Below, piece after piece: positions 25,201 to 37,140 of a stretch of DNA of 64,000 nt. The notes beneath the pieces are model-generated. The model was not told where the DNA came from. It searched no databases and saw nothing but the letters and a program-made list of their open reading frames with translations. The position numbers were made by a program, and so were the translations under genes. Location of the stretch: contig VZRN01000791.1 of NCBI GenBank assembly GCA_013397935.1, positions 434,001 through 498,000 on the forward strand, written 5' to 3'. Each line of letters opens with the position of its first letter. Position 1 is the stretch's first letter. Source of the DNA: Dasyornis broadbenti (lineage: Eukaryota; Chordata; Aves; Passeriformes; Dasyornithidae).

Positions 25201-26818
25201 ATGAGATGGATAGACCATCACCCCATCCTTAATTCCTGCTTACTAGGAATCCCAGTTCTTCGCTGGAATTTTTTCACTATGCAGAATAAATCAGTATGCA
25301 AGCCAGGTTGCTTTACTTATGGTACATTTCTTTAATACAAAAAGTGAAGAAGCAAAAATCATAGTATTTATAATTTATTTTAAACGTAGTTGGAAGGAAA
25401 AAAAAGTTAAAACACACTGTCCTTGAGTAACACCTCATCTTTTTATCATATGCTTAGCTCTCCTAGCAGGTTCAGATCCAGAAAAGACTTTTTCTATGTT
25501 GGCCATTGTTGCTTTATTCCTGCTACATAACTTAGAATTTTCTCTTATGGCAGATCTGTGGGGACTAGTTATTAATTGCTCTTTGAAGTCTTGGTCTCTT
25601 AGTGAATGTTTTTGAAACAAGAACAACTGTATTTTAACCTCTGAATCTTTCACCACCAAAGTCTGTAACTTGAGGAATTTCACTTGCCTGATCTTGTTGA
25701 CAACCTAATGTTTTCAAGTGTAACTGACCAGGTAGGAATGACTACTGATTTATCTTGCATTACTTGCCTGTGGTTTAGTTTATTTCTGCCAGTTTCTGGC
25801 ATTATGGGGGAGGGTGTTAGGTGTTCTGAGCCAACTGGAGCTTGAGATCCTTTTGCTCAGAAACTTAGATCAGCGCCCTTTTATGACAGTTATTCTCACT
25901 GAGCGTTTGTCTAGTTGTTTTTCTTTGCCTCAGAATGCGAGCCTGCATTTTACCAGATGAATTTCATCCTCCTTTTTTTCCAACTTACCTTTTGCTTTTT
26001 TTTCAGGATCATTTTGAATTCTATGCGTATCCTCCAGCATACTGGCAATCAGTCCCAGCTTGATATACCTGCAAAATTAATAATCTTACTGTCTTTTTCA
26101 TGAGCCAGTTTATTAAGGAAAGCATCAAATAATCCTGTACTTAGGATAGGCCCCTGTGGAATCTTGTGGCATCTATGCCAAAGATGGTTTCAGAATCAGT
26201 TCCCATAATGAACTATACATATTGGCTAATAAACCTTTTAAAATTACTTTTTATATTGCTTTGGGAGCTTTAATGTGTGGTTTCCTCATAAATTTTGTGG
26301 CATAGTGTACTACCTTAGCACTTAGTTCTTCAGTTTGCTTGAGTGAACGAGTTTACTCAGATTTTTATTTCTTCTAAGAAAACAACCTGCTTAAGATTGA
26401 TAGCAAGGGTCTTTTGGTCATAGGGCACTGTTAGTGAAGGGAAGGCTTGAAGAAGCATGCTGCTAGCTGCAGGAGTGACAATGAAATCAGAAAATCTCCT
26501 AATATCTGCAATTATATATGCTGCATTCCAGATGGTAAAAAGATTAGGCTGATTTATGCTCACCTGGTCCCACAGGCTGATAAAAATTTTCATGACCCTT
26601 CTTGGATTGCTTGTATATGCTCTGACCTTGGAATAGCTGATGTACAGAGGGATCTTCCTCTTACCTTAGCAGGAGTTTAATGCTAATAGCTTTTCTTCAG
26701 TAGGTTCCAGTAGTTGTTATGGATAGGAAAAGATTCTATTTTGTAGGGTTTTTTTATTTTATTGCTGTGCTTAGAGAAGCTCAAGGGAATGTGTTGTCAG
26801 GGGCCTCAGAGATATGGA

Positions 26819-26843
26819 AATAGTCACCTTGCAGGTGACTATT
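26819..26843. other. 10-bp perfect hairpin
   Basis: AATAGTCACC (26819-26828) pairs perfectly with GGTGACTATT (26834-26843) across a 5-nt loop. No known RNA family is recognised. Confidence 0.5.
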
Positions 26844-27897
26844 GTGACCATGTAAGGGGCCAAGTTATTGACCACCAGAAGTCATGTAGATCCTGTAAAA
26901 GGAGGCATAGCATATTCTTAAAGGTAGAGGATATCTGATGTAGTAAGTTCACCCAGTACTGGGCCATATACAGTAACTGGTTAGGGCCTGAAAGGAGCAC
27001 TGCAAATTTTATCTATTAACCAGTGCCATGTGGCTATCAACATCTGGACCTAGGCTGGTTATTTCCAACCAGTTTGGGTGTGTACCCTGTGCTTTATTCA
27101 TGTTTCTGTTTCCGGAGTTTCCAGAGTAGTCCACACTACTCTGGTTTGTCTGTAATCAACAGCATTCACCTACTTGTACATGCTGCCACTGTTGCATCAG
27201 TTCAGGCAAAGGCAGGCTTCAAAGTTTACCTTTTCTTGCTGCTAACATCTCACTTCTTAACTGAAAGCTGATGTTTTGGTACAATCAAAGTTTGGTACCC
27301 TAGATGTTGACTTAAGTACAAATCTGAAGAGATGCTGGAAAAGCATAGAGTTTGTTTTATCTTTAGTTTTGAGTGTGGCGTCAGGGTGCAGAACAAGCTC
27401 TGTGTGTGGATTCAGCCATGTTCCATTCTCAGCCTCAAAACATATGAAACAATACATTCTGCATTTTATTAAAAGTCCTTCAACCCCTTTTAAGGAAAAC
27501 TGGTCTCTGCTGTCTATCTGCAAGTAGTGTCCCTATGAAGAAGTTCCAGTAACCTCATCCAAACTAGTGGGACTTTGCAAGGAGCATTGCATAGGTTTGG
27601 ATGGATTGAGAGAAAGAATAGTCATGTGCTTTAAGCAAATAGAAAACCTTCTGAGCATATGAAGTCCTGCAGCCCAGAGCCATATGCTGTGCTCACAGGC
27701 GGAAGTATTTTTCACTTCGTTATCGTTCACTATCACTGTCGTTAGTAGGCCCTAATTCCTGCTGTGCAGGAATCAGTTGACTTCACAGGCCCTCTCTTGA
27801 TGATGAAATTCCGTGTTGCCACTAGAATCTAAAGAGGATTTAGCTGCCAAAATCATTACAGGATATCAAACAAGCAACAGCCTCTTATGATTGTATG

Positions 27898-27898
<1 letters not shown>

Positions 27899-27930
<32 letters not shown>

Positions 27931-27961
27931 CTGATTGACCTGTGTCTCTATCACATTTATT
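27899..27961 (-). repeat. 32-bp poly-T with minus-strand AATAAA 25 nt upstream
   Basis: A T32 run occupies 27899-27930. Read on the minus strand it is a poly-A tail preceded, at 27956-27961, by AATAAA with a 25-nt spacing, the normal distance between a polyadenylation signal and a cleavage site. This is what the 3' end of a retroposed mRNA would look like. I see no target-site duplication and do not recognise the sequence upstream of the signal on the minus strand. In AT-rich DNA the hexamer can occur here by chance, so the repeat itself is certain but the retrocopy reading is not. Confidence 0.6.
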
Positions 27962-28130
27962 TTTAATAAGTGCCTTAGTAAATAAGTATTTGATAACAAG
28001 ACCTTTCTAAAAAGAAGCTTCTTTGGCACAACTGCAGAAAAGCACCAGTACAGTCATAATGATACATTCCTGCATTTGAAAAACGTCCTCCTGTGTGCAG
28101 TTTAAGACTGGCACTTAGTGAAGATAGTTT

Positions 28131-28158
28131 TTATAGCTGTAGACCACCACAGCTATAA
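28131..28158. other. 10-bp perfect hairpin
   Basis: TTATAGCTGT (28131-28140) and ACAGCTATAA (28149-28158) are perfect reverse complements across an 8-nt loop. It sits just upstream of the AT-rich candidate conserved block at 28140-28480. Confidence 0.5.
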
Positions 28159-28480
28159 GGGAAATTTAGTACCTCTAATTAGAGAAAATACTACCTTTCT
28201 CTACAAGCCTGTCCTTAGTAATTGAAGAATAATGTGCTAAACCATTATGGTCATTAAATATATGAAGAGGAGGGTACACTTATTTCAGTTTGCCTTTTAA
28301 AAAATGGCTCATTAATAATTTAAAACCCTTTGCTTCAGGGGTTTTTTAACACCTAACTAAAAATTAGACTCCTAATTACATGTTAATAGTACAGTGGCAA
28401 AATGGGAGGGAAGAAGAGAATCATAATTACTCATTCTCTCTGGCCTTATTTCAGCAAGTAATTTAAACACACGGTTTAAA
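28140..28480. promoter_or_regulatory. Candidate conserved non-coding element
   Basis: The stretch is complex in sequence (not low-complexity), CpG-free and dense in homeodomain-type cores: CTAATTAG, TAGTAATTG, CATTAAATA, CTCATTAATAATTTAAA, AAATTAGA and TAATTAC. This texture is common in vertebrate developmental enhancers. It is an inference from texture only, since conservation cannot be tested here. The first 19 bases overlap the loop and right arm of the hairpin at 28131-28158. Confidence 0.25.
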
Positions 28481-30390
28481 ACCTTCAGTATTCAGAGAAG
28501 AAAAGGACTACAGGCACTCAGTAGCATAAAGACAGTAGCCATAGGAAAAATGAAACTGCAGTGTGCAAATGCTATTTTGTAGTGCTTGCTGTCAGAAACG
28601 TCTGAAGGGCTGAGGTTCTGTTTCAAGAGAGACTTTAAATTTGAAATGGAACCAAAATTGGAGAGAACTGTCTTTTCCAAAGCAAAATAGAAATAAGCAC
28701 AGTATTCTGAATGAATACAAGGATTCATTGTCAACAGAGTCACAATAGCTCATATTGAAAGGTGGCAGAAGAAGGCTGTCTGGTGCACTGGCCTACTTCC
28801 ATCACAGATATCCATATGTGCTTTTGGGGAAAGCCTGTGTTCCTGAGATTGGATCCTGGATAAATATACTCAATTACCGAAGATATAATGATTGACAGAT
28901 ACTACTGGAAAGGCTTCTTGCTTTTTAAGTAGGTTTCCTAATGCAGTATTCTTTTCTATGAAGTAGTGGCAGCTTTTGAGTTATGTTTCTAAAGAATGAT
29001 GTATGTGCTGAGTACTGGTGAAGAAGTTTACTGCTTTGACTCACTCCTAGTGGCAAAAATATAGCATTTTAATAGCTTGTAAAGAGCTAGAGGAGCTTTT
29101 TTAATGGACTTAGACAAACTGGAATCACCATTTCTTCTGTCATTAATGTTCATATCTCTGTTCAGTTTTCTTCATTATGTCCAGATGGCCAGAAGAAATG
29201 TAAAGTATAAGCAAAGTATGAGATCAAAAGTAGTAGAAAATAAGAGCACATCCTAAGTCCCCCTCTGACATGATGTTTTTCTATTTGTATAAGTACCAGA
29301 TCATGTTAGCGATGTCTTTGCATAGAGTGAAGGGTAATACAGACCTGTGATGTGTCTACATGTTTCTGGTCTCTTGATGACTGTTAACTGTCTGCTCACC
29401 TTATAGCTGCTGAAAAATATTGCAGGCTCTTGAATTTGAATTGATGAATCTGTGAATGAATCAGGGTTGCCACTGTCATTTGTCTCAGAAACTAGCAAGT
29501 CTCAGCTCCCTACTTTAAGAAAGATCTTTTCTTACTGTTGTTCTATGAACTCTAGATGGATTGATTGAATGTTCTTCATCTTATTCCCCACAGACTCTTT
29601 GGCTAGTTTCAGAAAGTCAAATCTTTAGCTTTTTTTTTTGTGGTCTTTTTACTGTAGAAGCAAAATGACGATATCCTCCATATTGTCCTACAGCAACAAA
29701 ACATTTGTAGGTTTGTACTCTTTTTCATGTTAAAGAAAGAACATATCAGATTCTCCATTTGCTTGATTTTTTTTTTATAAGGTTATCTGTTTTGGTCTCC
29801 AAAGAGTTAGAAACTTTCCCTGGCTTGTGAAGCTTGTGATGATCTTGTTCCACCTTTATGGCATGTTCTACTTTCAACCACATTGAAAGCAGAATTCCAT
29901 AATTTTCTGTAATTCACACAGATATTAACAGATTAGAGCTTTCAGCCATACGGGCAATGCCTAATTTTACTGCCACAAGGATAAAACTCCTCTAGCAATA
30001 GAGGTCATTGCAAGCAAGAAATAGAAGAGGTGGAACAGAGATCAAGACTTGCTTCTCTCCCCTTGAGGGTGGTATGGTGAAGTTGTTAAATGGTGCTGGA
30101 GGGAGAAACACTCATTACCTCAGGAGTTTCCATTGCCTCATGCACAGACTTTTCTTGGTGGGACAGCACCCACAAGTTTGGTGTTTTACACAAGCAAAAG
30201 CCATGGAAGCACGACCATGTCTCAGTTCATGACAGTTTATGAGCCTGGACAGCAGCCTATTTTGTCAATTCGATGGGTGATCTTGCTTGTAAATTAGGTG
30301 AATGCCTCTATCACTAGGAATGCTGAGATCAAGGCAGTAACTAAAAGTAAGAACCTTTTTCTTTGTCTGTGTGTGTCCGTTTTGGTTCGG

Positions 30391-30477
30391 GGTGGGGGGG
30401 GGGGGGGGGGTNGGGGATGGGTTTGTTTTGGGTTTGTTATTTTTTTGGTTTAGTTTGGTTTGGTTTGGTTTGGTTTT
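30391..30477. repeat. G17 homopolymer plus (GGTTT)n microsatellite, with one N
   Basis: A G17 run (30394-30410) is followed by one ambiguous base (30412), a GGGG, a GGG and further G-runs, then (GGTTT)n at about 30447-30477. The plus strand could form a G-quadruplex. The N and the long homopolymer suggest that the length is unreliable. Confidence 0.85.
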
Positions 30478-33400
30478 CCCCTAGTCTTCCAAAAGATACT
30501 GTTGTTAGTTAAACTTAGTTCAGCTCTGTGGACAGTGACCCCTCTTCACTGGCTTCCATGGGTTTGGGCCCATGTCAGCTTCGTGATGTGTTTTAATGGG
30601 GACAAAGGCCTGCATCAGAACTGTCAGTAATGTACAGAGATCATCTCTGCCAGCTGTTCTCTCTGTGCTGCAGGTCTGAGTGAGCATGGATGTGCAGTGT
30701 GTCCTTGAGGACAAGGCATGCTGATAACGCCATGTGCCTTCCAGAGCCGCTCTATATTCTCCACAGTATAGCAGTAAGGCAGTGTCTAAAGAGAAATTGC
30801 TAAGTAATTCAGAAAGCCACAAAGCAACTGGACTGGATCCCAAGACTTACTTAGTAAATACACAGCCAAACTACTCAAAGGATTTCTAGATGATGCATGT
30901 GATTAATCATGATGCCCTCTTTTAAGGCTTTTCCTGTTTAAAGTATATAAAATGAAAAATGCTTTTCTGGGGAAGCAAAGTAGTCATATCCATATTGAAT
31001 TCAGTCAAATAATGGCAGATCCTGTATTTTAATATCTTGAATGAAGCAGAAACTTTCTCTTTGATCATGACTAGGGAGAGGACCAGTGGGGACAGTTAAT
31101 CGTTACTGAAAAGAACGATTATTATTGTTTTTCTACATGTTTCTTCCCTTGCTTGGTTACCCAGAATGAGCTGAGACTTTCTTACACTCTGTATGCACTT
31201 GCATAACAAACAAGAAGTTCAACAGAAAGATATTCTGTAATTTGGGGAAATAAGTGAAATAATTGTCTATGGAGAAAAGAAAAAGCTCTCCACATCAAGT
31301 TAGCTTTCTCACACAGAAAAAGAACGTAACCTAATTTTATACATACATTTACCTGTACTTTTTACTGGCCAATCTTTATAAACAAATGCCTGGATCTGCC
31401 AAAAACGTGAGGCACCCACTGAATACTTACCTTTACTGGCATGAAGACAGCAGAAGGAAATTTAAGTCAAAAAGAAGAAAATGTTTTTTTCTTGGGATTT
31501 AAAAGAGCTTTGACTTTGACTTTCACTAAAATGATAAAAGGACCTGATTTTTTTTCCCCCTGCAGTTTCTAGAATATTTTTTTACGTCTACAACTTTGAA
31601 AGCACTGTACAAAGGTGAACATGAATAAATGGAGTAGCCTTAGAGATGTGGGAAAGCAGGATCACACAGATGAATTATTGCACACACCATCTTAGCCAGT
31701 CAGTACCACAGCAGAGAGCTGCACACAAATGTCTTGATTTCACCTTGGAGTGTATCACACTGTCTCTGGTGAAACCCTTAAACTCATCTGTGCCTTTGCC
31801 AAGAGAATAAATGGCTACTTCCCTAGTGCTTTGCCTTCTATAAATGACCTAGGTGAGAGGGAATTCTTGACACAAAGAATTTAAAGATAGACAACATTAT
31901 GGGAAGAGACGCAGGTAATGGATGTAACTCTTAACTTTCAGGATCTGGAATTTTAGGAAGTTTTTATAGGAATTAGAACTGTGATACACTTGTATTTGCA
32001 ATGCTATTTACAAGCCACTTCAAGGAATCTGTAGAAGCGATACAGAGAACTGTGAGTTAAAACTGAGGACAAGCAGCTACAGAAAGTCTCTAAATTTTCT
32101 CCTCCTTTTAATCCTTACATTACTATTGGAAGTAGAGATGCAGACAACCTATTTTCAAACAGTTCCAATTATTGATATATCTCTGATCAACCTTTACTAT
32201 AATCAGTATTTATGTATTCAGAATTTTATGATCCCACCAAAAAAGTTAAGTGATTAACAACAACAAGTTTTACTGTAGATCCCATAGTTTCTCGAGTGAA
32301 ACCCAGCTTCTTCATTCTATGTTGGTTGTGCAGTGGGGTCTTGAGCCTGGTAAATCTCCAAAGAGCTTGCTCTACAAAAGAGAGGCTATCCAATGTCCTA
32401 TGGCAAGCTGTAGGCAAATCACAGCTGAACAAACAGCATGAGTGTGCTACAACACCCATCAGCCTGCTCTAGGAGAAACTGAGTTGGAATGGAAGCCCTT
32501 CCAGTCATAGGAATACTTGTAACAACTTCTGCTGACCAGTACTCCCCCAGCCCAGACTAACATGAATGTCAGTGATATGCTAAGGGGATACACATGAAGA
32601 AGCAGACTTTATCTAATATATGAAACAGAAAGGGAGGGAGCGAATTTGGAAAAACACTGAGCTCTGTTCCCTCCTCAACCAGAGGGTGAAATGTGATGCA
32701 CTGATTTCAATTCATACAGCAGCAAAACTTGAGACATCTAGAGTTTTCTATTTATTTATCCCTCCCACTTCTGAAATAACTTAAAACCAAACAAAAACCC
32801 ACCCAAAAATTAAGTCTATCTTTGGGCATAGAAGAGTAAGGCCTTTGCATTCTTCATGAATGTGTCCTTGTGGAAGTTACCAATACCTTTGCTGAATTCT
32901 AACGTAGGCATTGTTAAGCACCATTAGGCGTGTGAAGCAGCAATATTGCCATGTCTTCAGATTTTTGTGGCAGTTTGAATGAAGCCTCAGGTCTCAAAAC
33001 TGTTCTTACAGTCTGTTAATCTGTTTCACTTTTGAGAAACTGATACTCCAGTCCACAGGTGGAGCAGAGACAAAGGTTTCTGCCGTTCTACAGCATTCAA
33101 AAGCTAAAAGGAAAATAAGAATGTGAAAGTCATGATTTAGAACCCTAGCAGCCTAACTTGAGTGTTTGAGTTTTCGCAATATTGCAACAGATTTACAGCA
33201 ACATGACTGCATCTGAATACAAGGGAATTCCTCCCCATCCTTTCTGTAAGACTTCTTGTTGAGGGTTATGTTATAGAACATCCATTCATTTTGTGTGCTA
33301 CAAGGATGGCTATGCCTTGTCTGGGAGGGTTCTGGTGTAATGAACAATTTACTTGCATGTGGTTGGAAGTTGGAGGGTGTGTCCTGTTTGACTTCTTGTG

Positions 33401-33894
33401 TTATGAACAGTCAAACTGTTTTTAATCTCGATTGACTGGAGGATCCTTGAGAGAAATCTCAGGGAGTGGAAAGAGCTCTTAGACTTGCACAGTTTGCATA
33501 TTGTGGATTATTTTTTATTTTTCCTGAGATGTGCCCAGGTAGAAAATAACCATTTCCAGAGGTTGATTGCTCTGAGAACAAACAGTAGTTTACTTGAGGA
33601 GAAGGAGAAGAATGGATCTGCTGCCTCCTTAATATTATGATTTACAGTTGACTTCACTGTCCTTTGCATGAGATGATAATCGTCTGATAGTCCTCTAAAT
33701 TTAGGGGGATCAAGGTTGCCTGCAAGAGGTTTCTTCAGGCTGCAGTCTGCTAAAATGAGAATCACTGAGATCTGTTACAGCTGAACAGAGAGAACAGCCT
33801 CTCTTTTGCCTCAGGCAATAGGTAATAAGTCTGTGCAGGAAAGAAAGTATAATCTATTTTTCTGATATTTAGTGGTGATAATGGCCAGGGATAA

Positions 33895-33960
33895 GGGCTT
33901 CACTGTGCTAGACACTGTTACGTTAATCTCTGCCCTGCAGAGCTCCCGCTCATAAAGATG
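33895..33960 (+). repeat. Possible ancient L3/CR1-like 3' fragment
   Basis: TTCACTGTGCTAGACACTGT followed by TCTCTGCCCTGCAGAGCT resembles the 'cactgtgctaggcactgt ... gtccctgcccYgaagagct' block found in old amniote L3/CR1-related repeats. Only about 65 bases match and the expected 'tacaatctaa' continuation is not clear. Confidence 0.4.
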
Positions 33961-34930
33961 CAACAGGTGTTAGTACAGAGCTGTAAGTACAGGAAAGCTG
34001 AGTTCATCTTTGCATAAATTAATATCACAGTGATCTTAATTGGCACAAGGGAGGCACTGATCTAGCCAGTGCTAACAGGCAATAATCCATCAGGATCAAG
34101 ACAGCTGCAGGTGTGTGTGACTCTGGTTCAGCTGTCATAGGGTGCAGACCTAACAACATCACATTCTGCCAATGCAGAACCACAGGAAGAATAGTAGCAG
34201 TAGCTGTCCCAGCCTTTTCTCCTCTCTGCCTCCCCTCTTCCTTCTCTTTCTCTTTTCTTTCTCTCGCAGATGCAGTCTGCTGCCCCTTTTGTCCACTTGG
34301 ACAGAAAGGCTTGAGGCAGAGAACTGGTCCTCTTACAGATGGAAAATTCCTGTTGGGATGTGGCTGAGGGAGGGGTCAAGGCCAGCTGGCTCTCTATTAG
34401 CCCTTCCTACCTGTCTCCTCAGGTGGAACAACACTCTGCACAGGCAGCTTCCCAGAGGCATCAGACCCCATGAGGACACTTGCTCCAGCAAGCTAAATTA
34501 GCCTTGCCCTTTAAGTTCACTAAGTTACAGAAAGAGCAGACAAACTAACCAGCTCCTTATGTCTCCACAGCTTGCCCAGATTTCAGAGGGACTTTGGTGT
34601 GGCTGAGAACTTTCCACTTCTTCAGATATTTCGCTGTTTTCTTCCATTGCTCTGCTATGCTTTATTGTGATTCACTGCAACGCATGTTTCTGGGTTTTCA
34701 GGGAGAGAGCTTTTCAAATGGGACACTTGCATCCTTTTGCTTAGTTGGAGAGGGGCCTGATAAAGCAGTAAGTTAGACATAGTTACAGCTTGAAGTCCAG
34801 TTGCTGGCAGAACTTTCAAGCTGTATCAACTTTCTGTGGACTGGCTCTCCTGAGTAATTCAGGAGAAATACTTGTTTTCCCAGCACTTAAAGCAGCAGAT
34901 TCTAATTCCAGTACCAAGATGTTGACATAG

Positions 34931-34981
34931 TAATATGGAGGAAAAGATTTTTATTATTNNNTTGTAAAGTATTATGGAGGA

Positions 34982-35021
<40 letters not shown>
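34931..35021. other. Assembly gap (3 N) and 36-bp poly-T, with repeated flank
   Basis: Three N bases at 34959-34961 separate two near-copies of TATGGAGGAAAA (starting near 34934 and 34973), the second of which runs into a T36 homopolymer (34986-35021). The repeated flank around a nominal gap suggests that two overlapping contig ends were joined without collapsing the overlap. Confidence 0.85.
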
Positions 35022-35026
<5 letters not shown>

Positions 35027-35053
35027 GCTGTGGAGAGAGGGAGTGAGACAGGC

Positions 35054-35240
35054 AGATGGTGGGTCATGCAGCCAGGCAGAAAAGAAAGGGTAATGGCTTG
35101 TGAGGAAGTGACTTTGAAACAAACAAAAAACCCCAAAAGCCAAAAANAGATGGTGGGTCATGCAGCCAGGCAGAAAGAAAGGGTAATGGCTTTGTGAGGA
35201 AGTGACTTTGAAACAAACAAAAAACCCCAAAAGCCAAAAA
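35054..35240. repeat. 93-bp duplication around a single N (likely assembly artefact)
   Basis: 35054-35146 and 35148-35240 are practically identical, starting at AGATGGTGGGTCATGCAG and ending in CCCCAAAAGCCAAAAA, and are separated by exactly one N (35147). The only differences are single-base indels in homopolymers (AAAA/AAA and TT/TTT), which is a sequencing-error pattern. The true locus probably has one copy. Minus-strand frames here (34859-35364) are duplicated artefacts. Confidence 0.9.
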
Positions 35241-37072
35241 CCAACCAACCAGAAAAAGAAAACACCAACCAAACAAAAAATAAAAAAATCAAAACCTGAT
35301 TCACTTTAAAATGTTCACTGCAAAACTGCCTTCTGCTAAAATCTAGTGTGAGGCATTGTTGCATTCAGGAGAAAGCTGAAGTCACTGTGGAGTGTTGGTG
35401 TTTCACTAGCCCTTTCTTGAGAGAAAGACCAGGGCTGGGTATTGTTCTGATGAGTTTGGTGCCTGCTTGGTTTAATAAACTTCCAAACATATAAGACAGC
35501 AAAACCCCACCTTCTTCCCTTAAACAAGGATAGCCTTTTTTTCTTAATTTACTGACTGTAAGCTCAATTTATCAACCTGAGGAAAAATGAGGAAAAATTA
35601 CTTAGTAGTTTAAGTTCTCCTGAAAGTCTGCAAGTTGTGAAACCATTTCCTCCCTCTTATTGGTTTTATGGCCTCCATTCCCTCACCTCCTTCAAACACC
35701 TTTGAAAACTCTTGATGGGGAAGGTAACAATTGATTTGAGGCCACTGGTGTAGAAAGTCAAATTTATCCATCTTGATTTTTCTCCTGCTTTGGCCAACAT
35801 GTGGAAAATTGGTTTTTGCTCCTAGCAAAGACTAAGAACTACACCATTTGGGAAAAAGAAAACTAGTATGAGTTCATGCTTATTGGAGAGACCACAGAGC
35901 TGTTATGTATTTGGTTGCTGTGACTTTTATTTGGAGGTTTTACTTCAAAGCTTTATACGTATGGGCTTGAAGGATTCCTCCACTCAGAAGCAATTAATTG
36001 AATTGACTCATAAACTTGATTGACAATGTAAGTTTTTTGTGTATGTCCTGTGGATAGGAATTTTCCATGCCCTTTTACAGGACTCTTTTATGGTCTTCCT
36101 GTGCATGACTTGTGCAAGGCCTATTTTTAGGTAGTCTTAATACCATTGCACTTAAAACACAGGGCAGAAGTGAGAAGGGTTCTCCAAATCTGAGGTGAAA
36201 TAATTTGACAATTTCTCCATAGTCTTCCCAGGGCATTTAAATCTCAGGTTGTAACCAGTTGCAATAATTTTCTCATCATGAGGTACTGGCAAAACCTGGT
36301 GACTTAACCTGTTGTGTGCATATGTCTTGCTGACAGCATAGGCTTCTTATGCCATATCATTCCAAGGTACTGCTTCTCATCATTTTCTCTACCGAGTTAC
36401 AATGTGTTTTTGAGGAGTTAAATACCTACTGCTTACCAGAAGGGAGGCTGAATTTCACTAGTGCCTTGACAATGTAGCCACAGGACATAGGATAAAATGA
36501 CAATATTTGATCCGTTTGGGTCAGTGGGTTTAGTGTGAGATGCTGGCCTGCAAAGAAAGCCCTGTAGAAGGATTAGAGAGTTTGAAGAGCCAGGATACAG
36601 AGAACACAGGACAGAATTAAATTAGATACTGTGATGAAGGGTACAAATACAAAATACAGGCAGATCAGAGACATCTCTGGAGACGAGCCTGAAAGAAAAG
36701 AAAGGGGGCAGCTACTATTTAAACAGAATGAATTTTCAGTTCAGTAATATTGAATAATGACTGTATTATAGGGTAGAGATACAAAGCAACTCATTCCAGG
36801 GAAAAGAGGTTATTTGTGCCACTTTTCACTGTATTGAAGAGACTATATCAAATTTTATGCATTCATTTTGGTCTCCATTTTCTGAAAAGAAATTTCAAAT
36901 GACATGGAACTTCGGTTGCAAGGAGAGTTCCAGTTCAGGTAGAAGAGAATGTTCCGAGAGTATGACCAGGAAAAACTTCATCTCCACTGTTCTCTAAGGT
37001 TTAGTGAGTTAAGAAAAAGATTGACATTAAAAAAAAAGAAAAATAAGAAGAAAAGAGGGAAACAGTGTAACT

Positions 37073-37140
37073 TACTAACTGACACCTATGGTGACAACTT
37101 GCTACTAATTGACACTTATGGTACTCACCTATGGTGAGTA
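37073..37140. repeat. 30-bp tandem repeat, about 2.4 copies, ending in a palindrome
   Basis: TACTAAYTGACACYTATGGT occurs at 37073-37092 and 37103-37122 (30-bp period). A third, partial copy reads ACTCACCTATGGT. The last part forms the palindrome TACTCACC-TAT-GGTGAGTA (37122-37129 / 37133-37140). Confidence 0.8.

Larger units (their letters stand above)
14542..27898. other. Unique AT-rich non-coding sequence
   Basis: A long stretch without recognisable genes or large transposons. No open frame exceeds about 100 codons, and none shows a domain. Stretches near 17500-18550 and 20280-20700 are very AT-rich, with many TAATTA- and ATTA-type homeodomain-like cores, but such cores are frequent by chance at this base composition. 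A TG-rich microsatellite lies at about 18104-18124, and another imperfect one at about 21860-21880. Confidence 0.65.
27962..34930. other. Unique non-coding sequence
   Basis: No supported gene. The 107-codon minus-strand frame at 30520-30843 and the overlapping frames at 34113-34501 lie in somewhat more GC-rich DNA, but have no recognised domain and no exon structure I can defend. Small repeats and candidate elements inside this stretch are listed separately. Confidence 0.65.

Noticed and set aside
30520..30843. 107-codon minus-strand frame in moderately GC-rich DNA
   Set aside because: No recognised domain, no plausible splice context, and length near chance expectation.
32095..32165. Possible reverse MIR fragment (TTTAATCCTTACATTACTAT...)
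   Set aside because: Only one weak block matches, with no second block in the right order.
34859..35364. Overlapping minus-strand frames of 137, 70 and 68 codons with repeated peptides
   Set aside because: They cross gaps, a T36 run and the artefactual 93-bp duplication.
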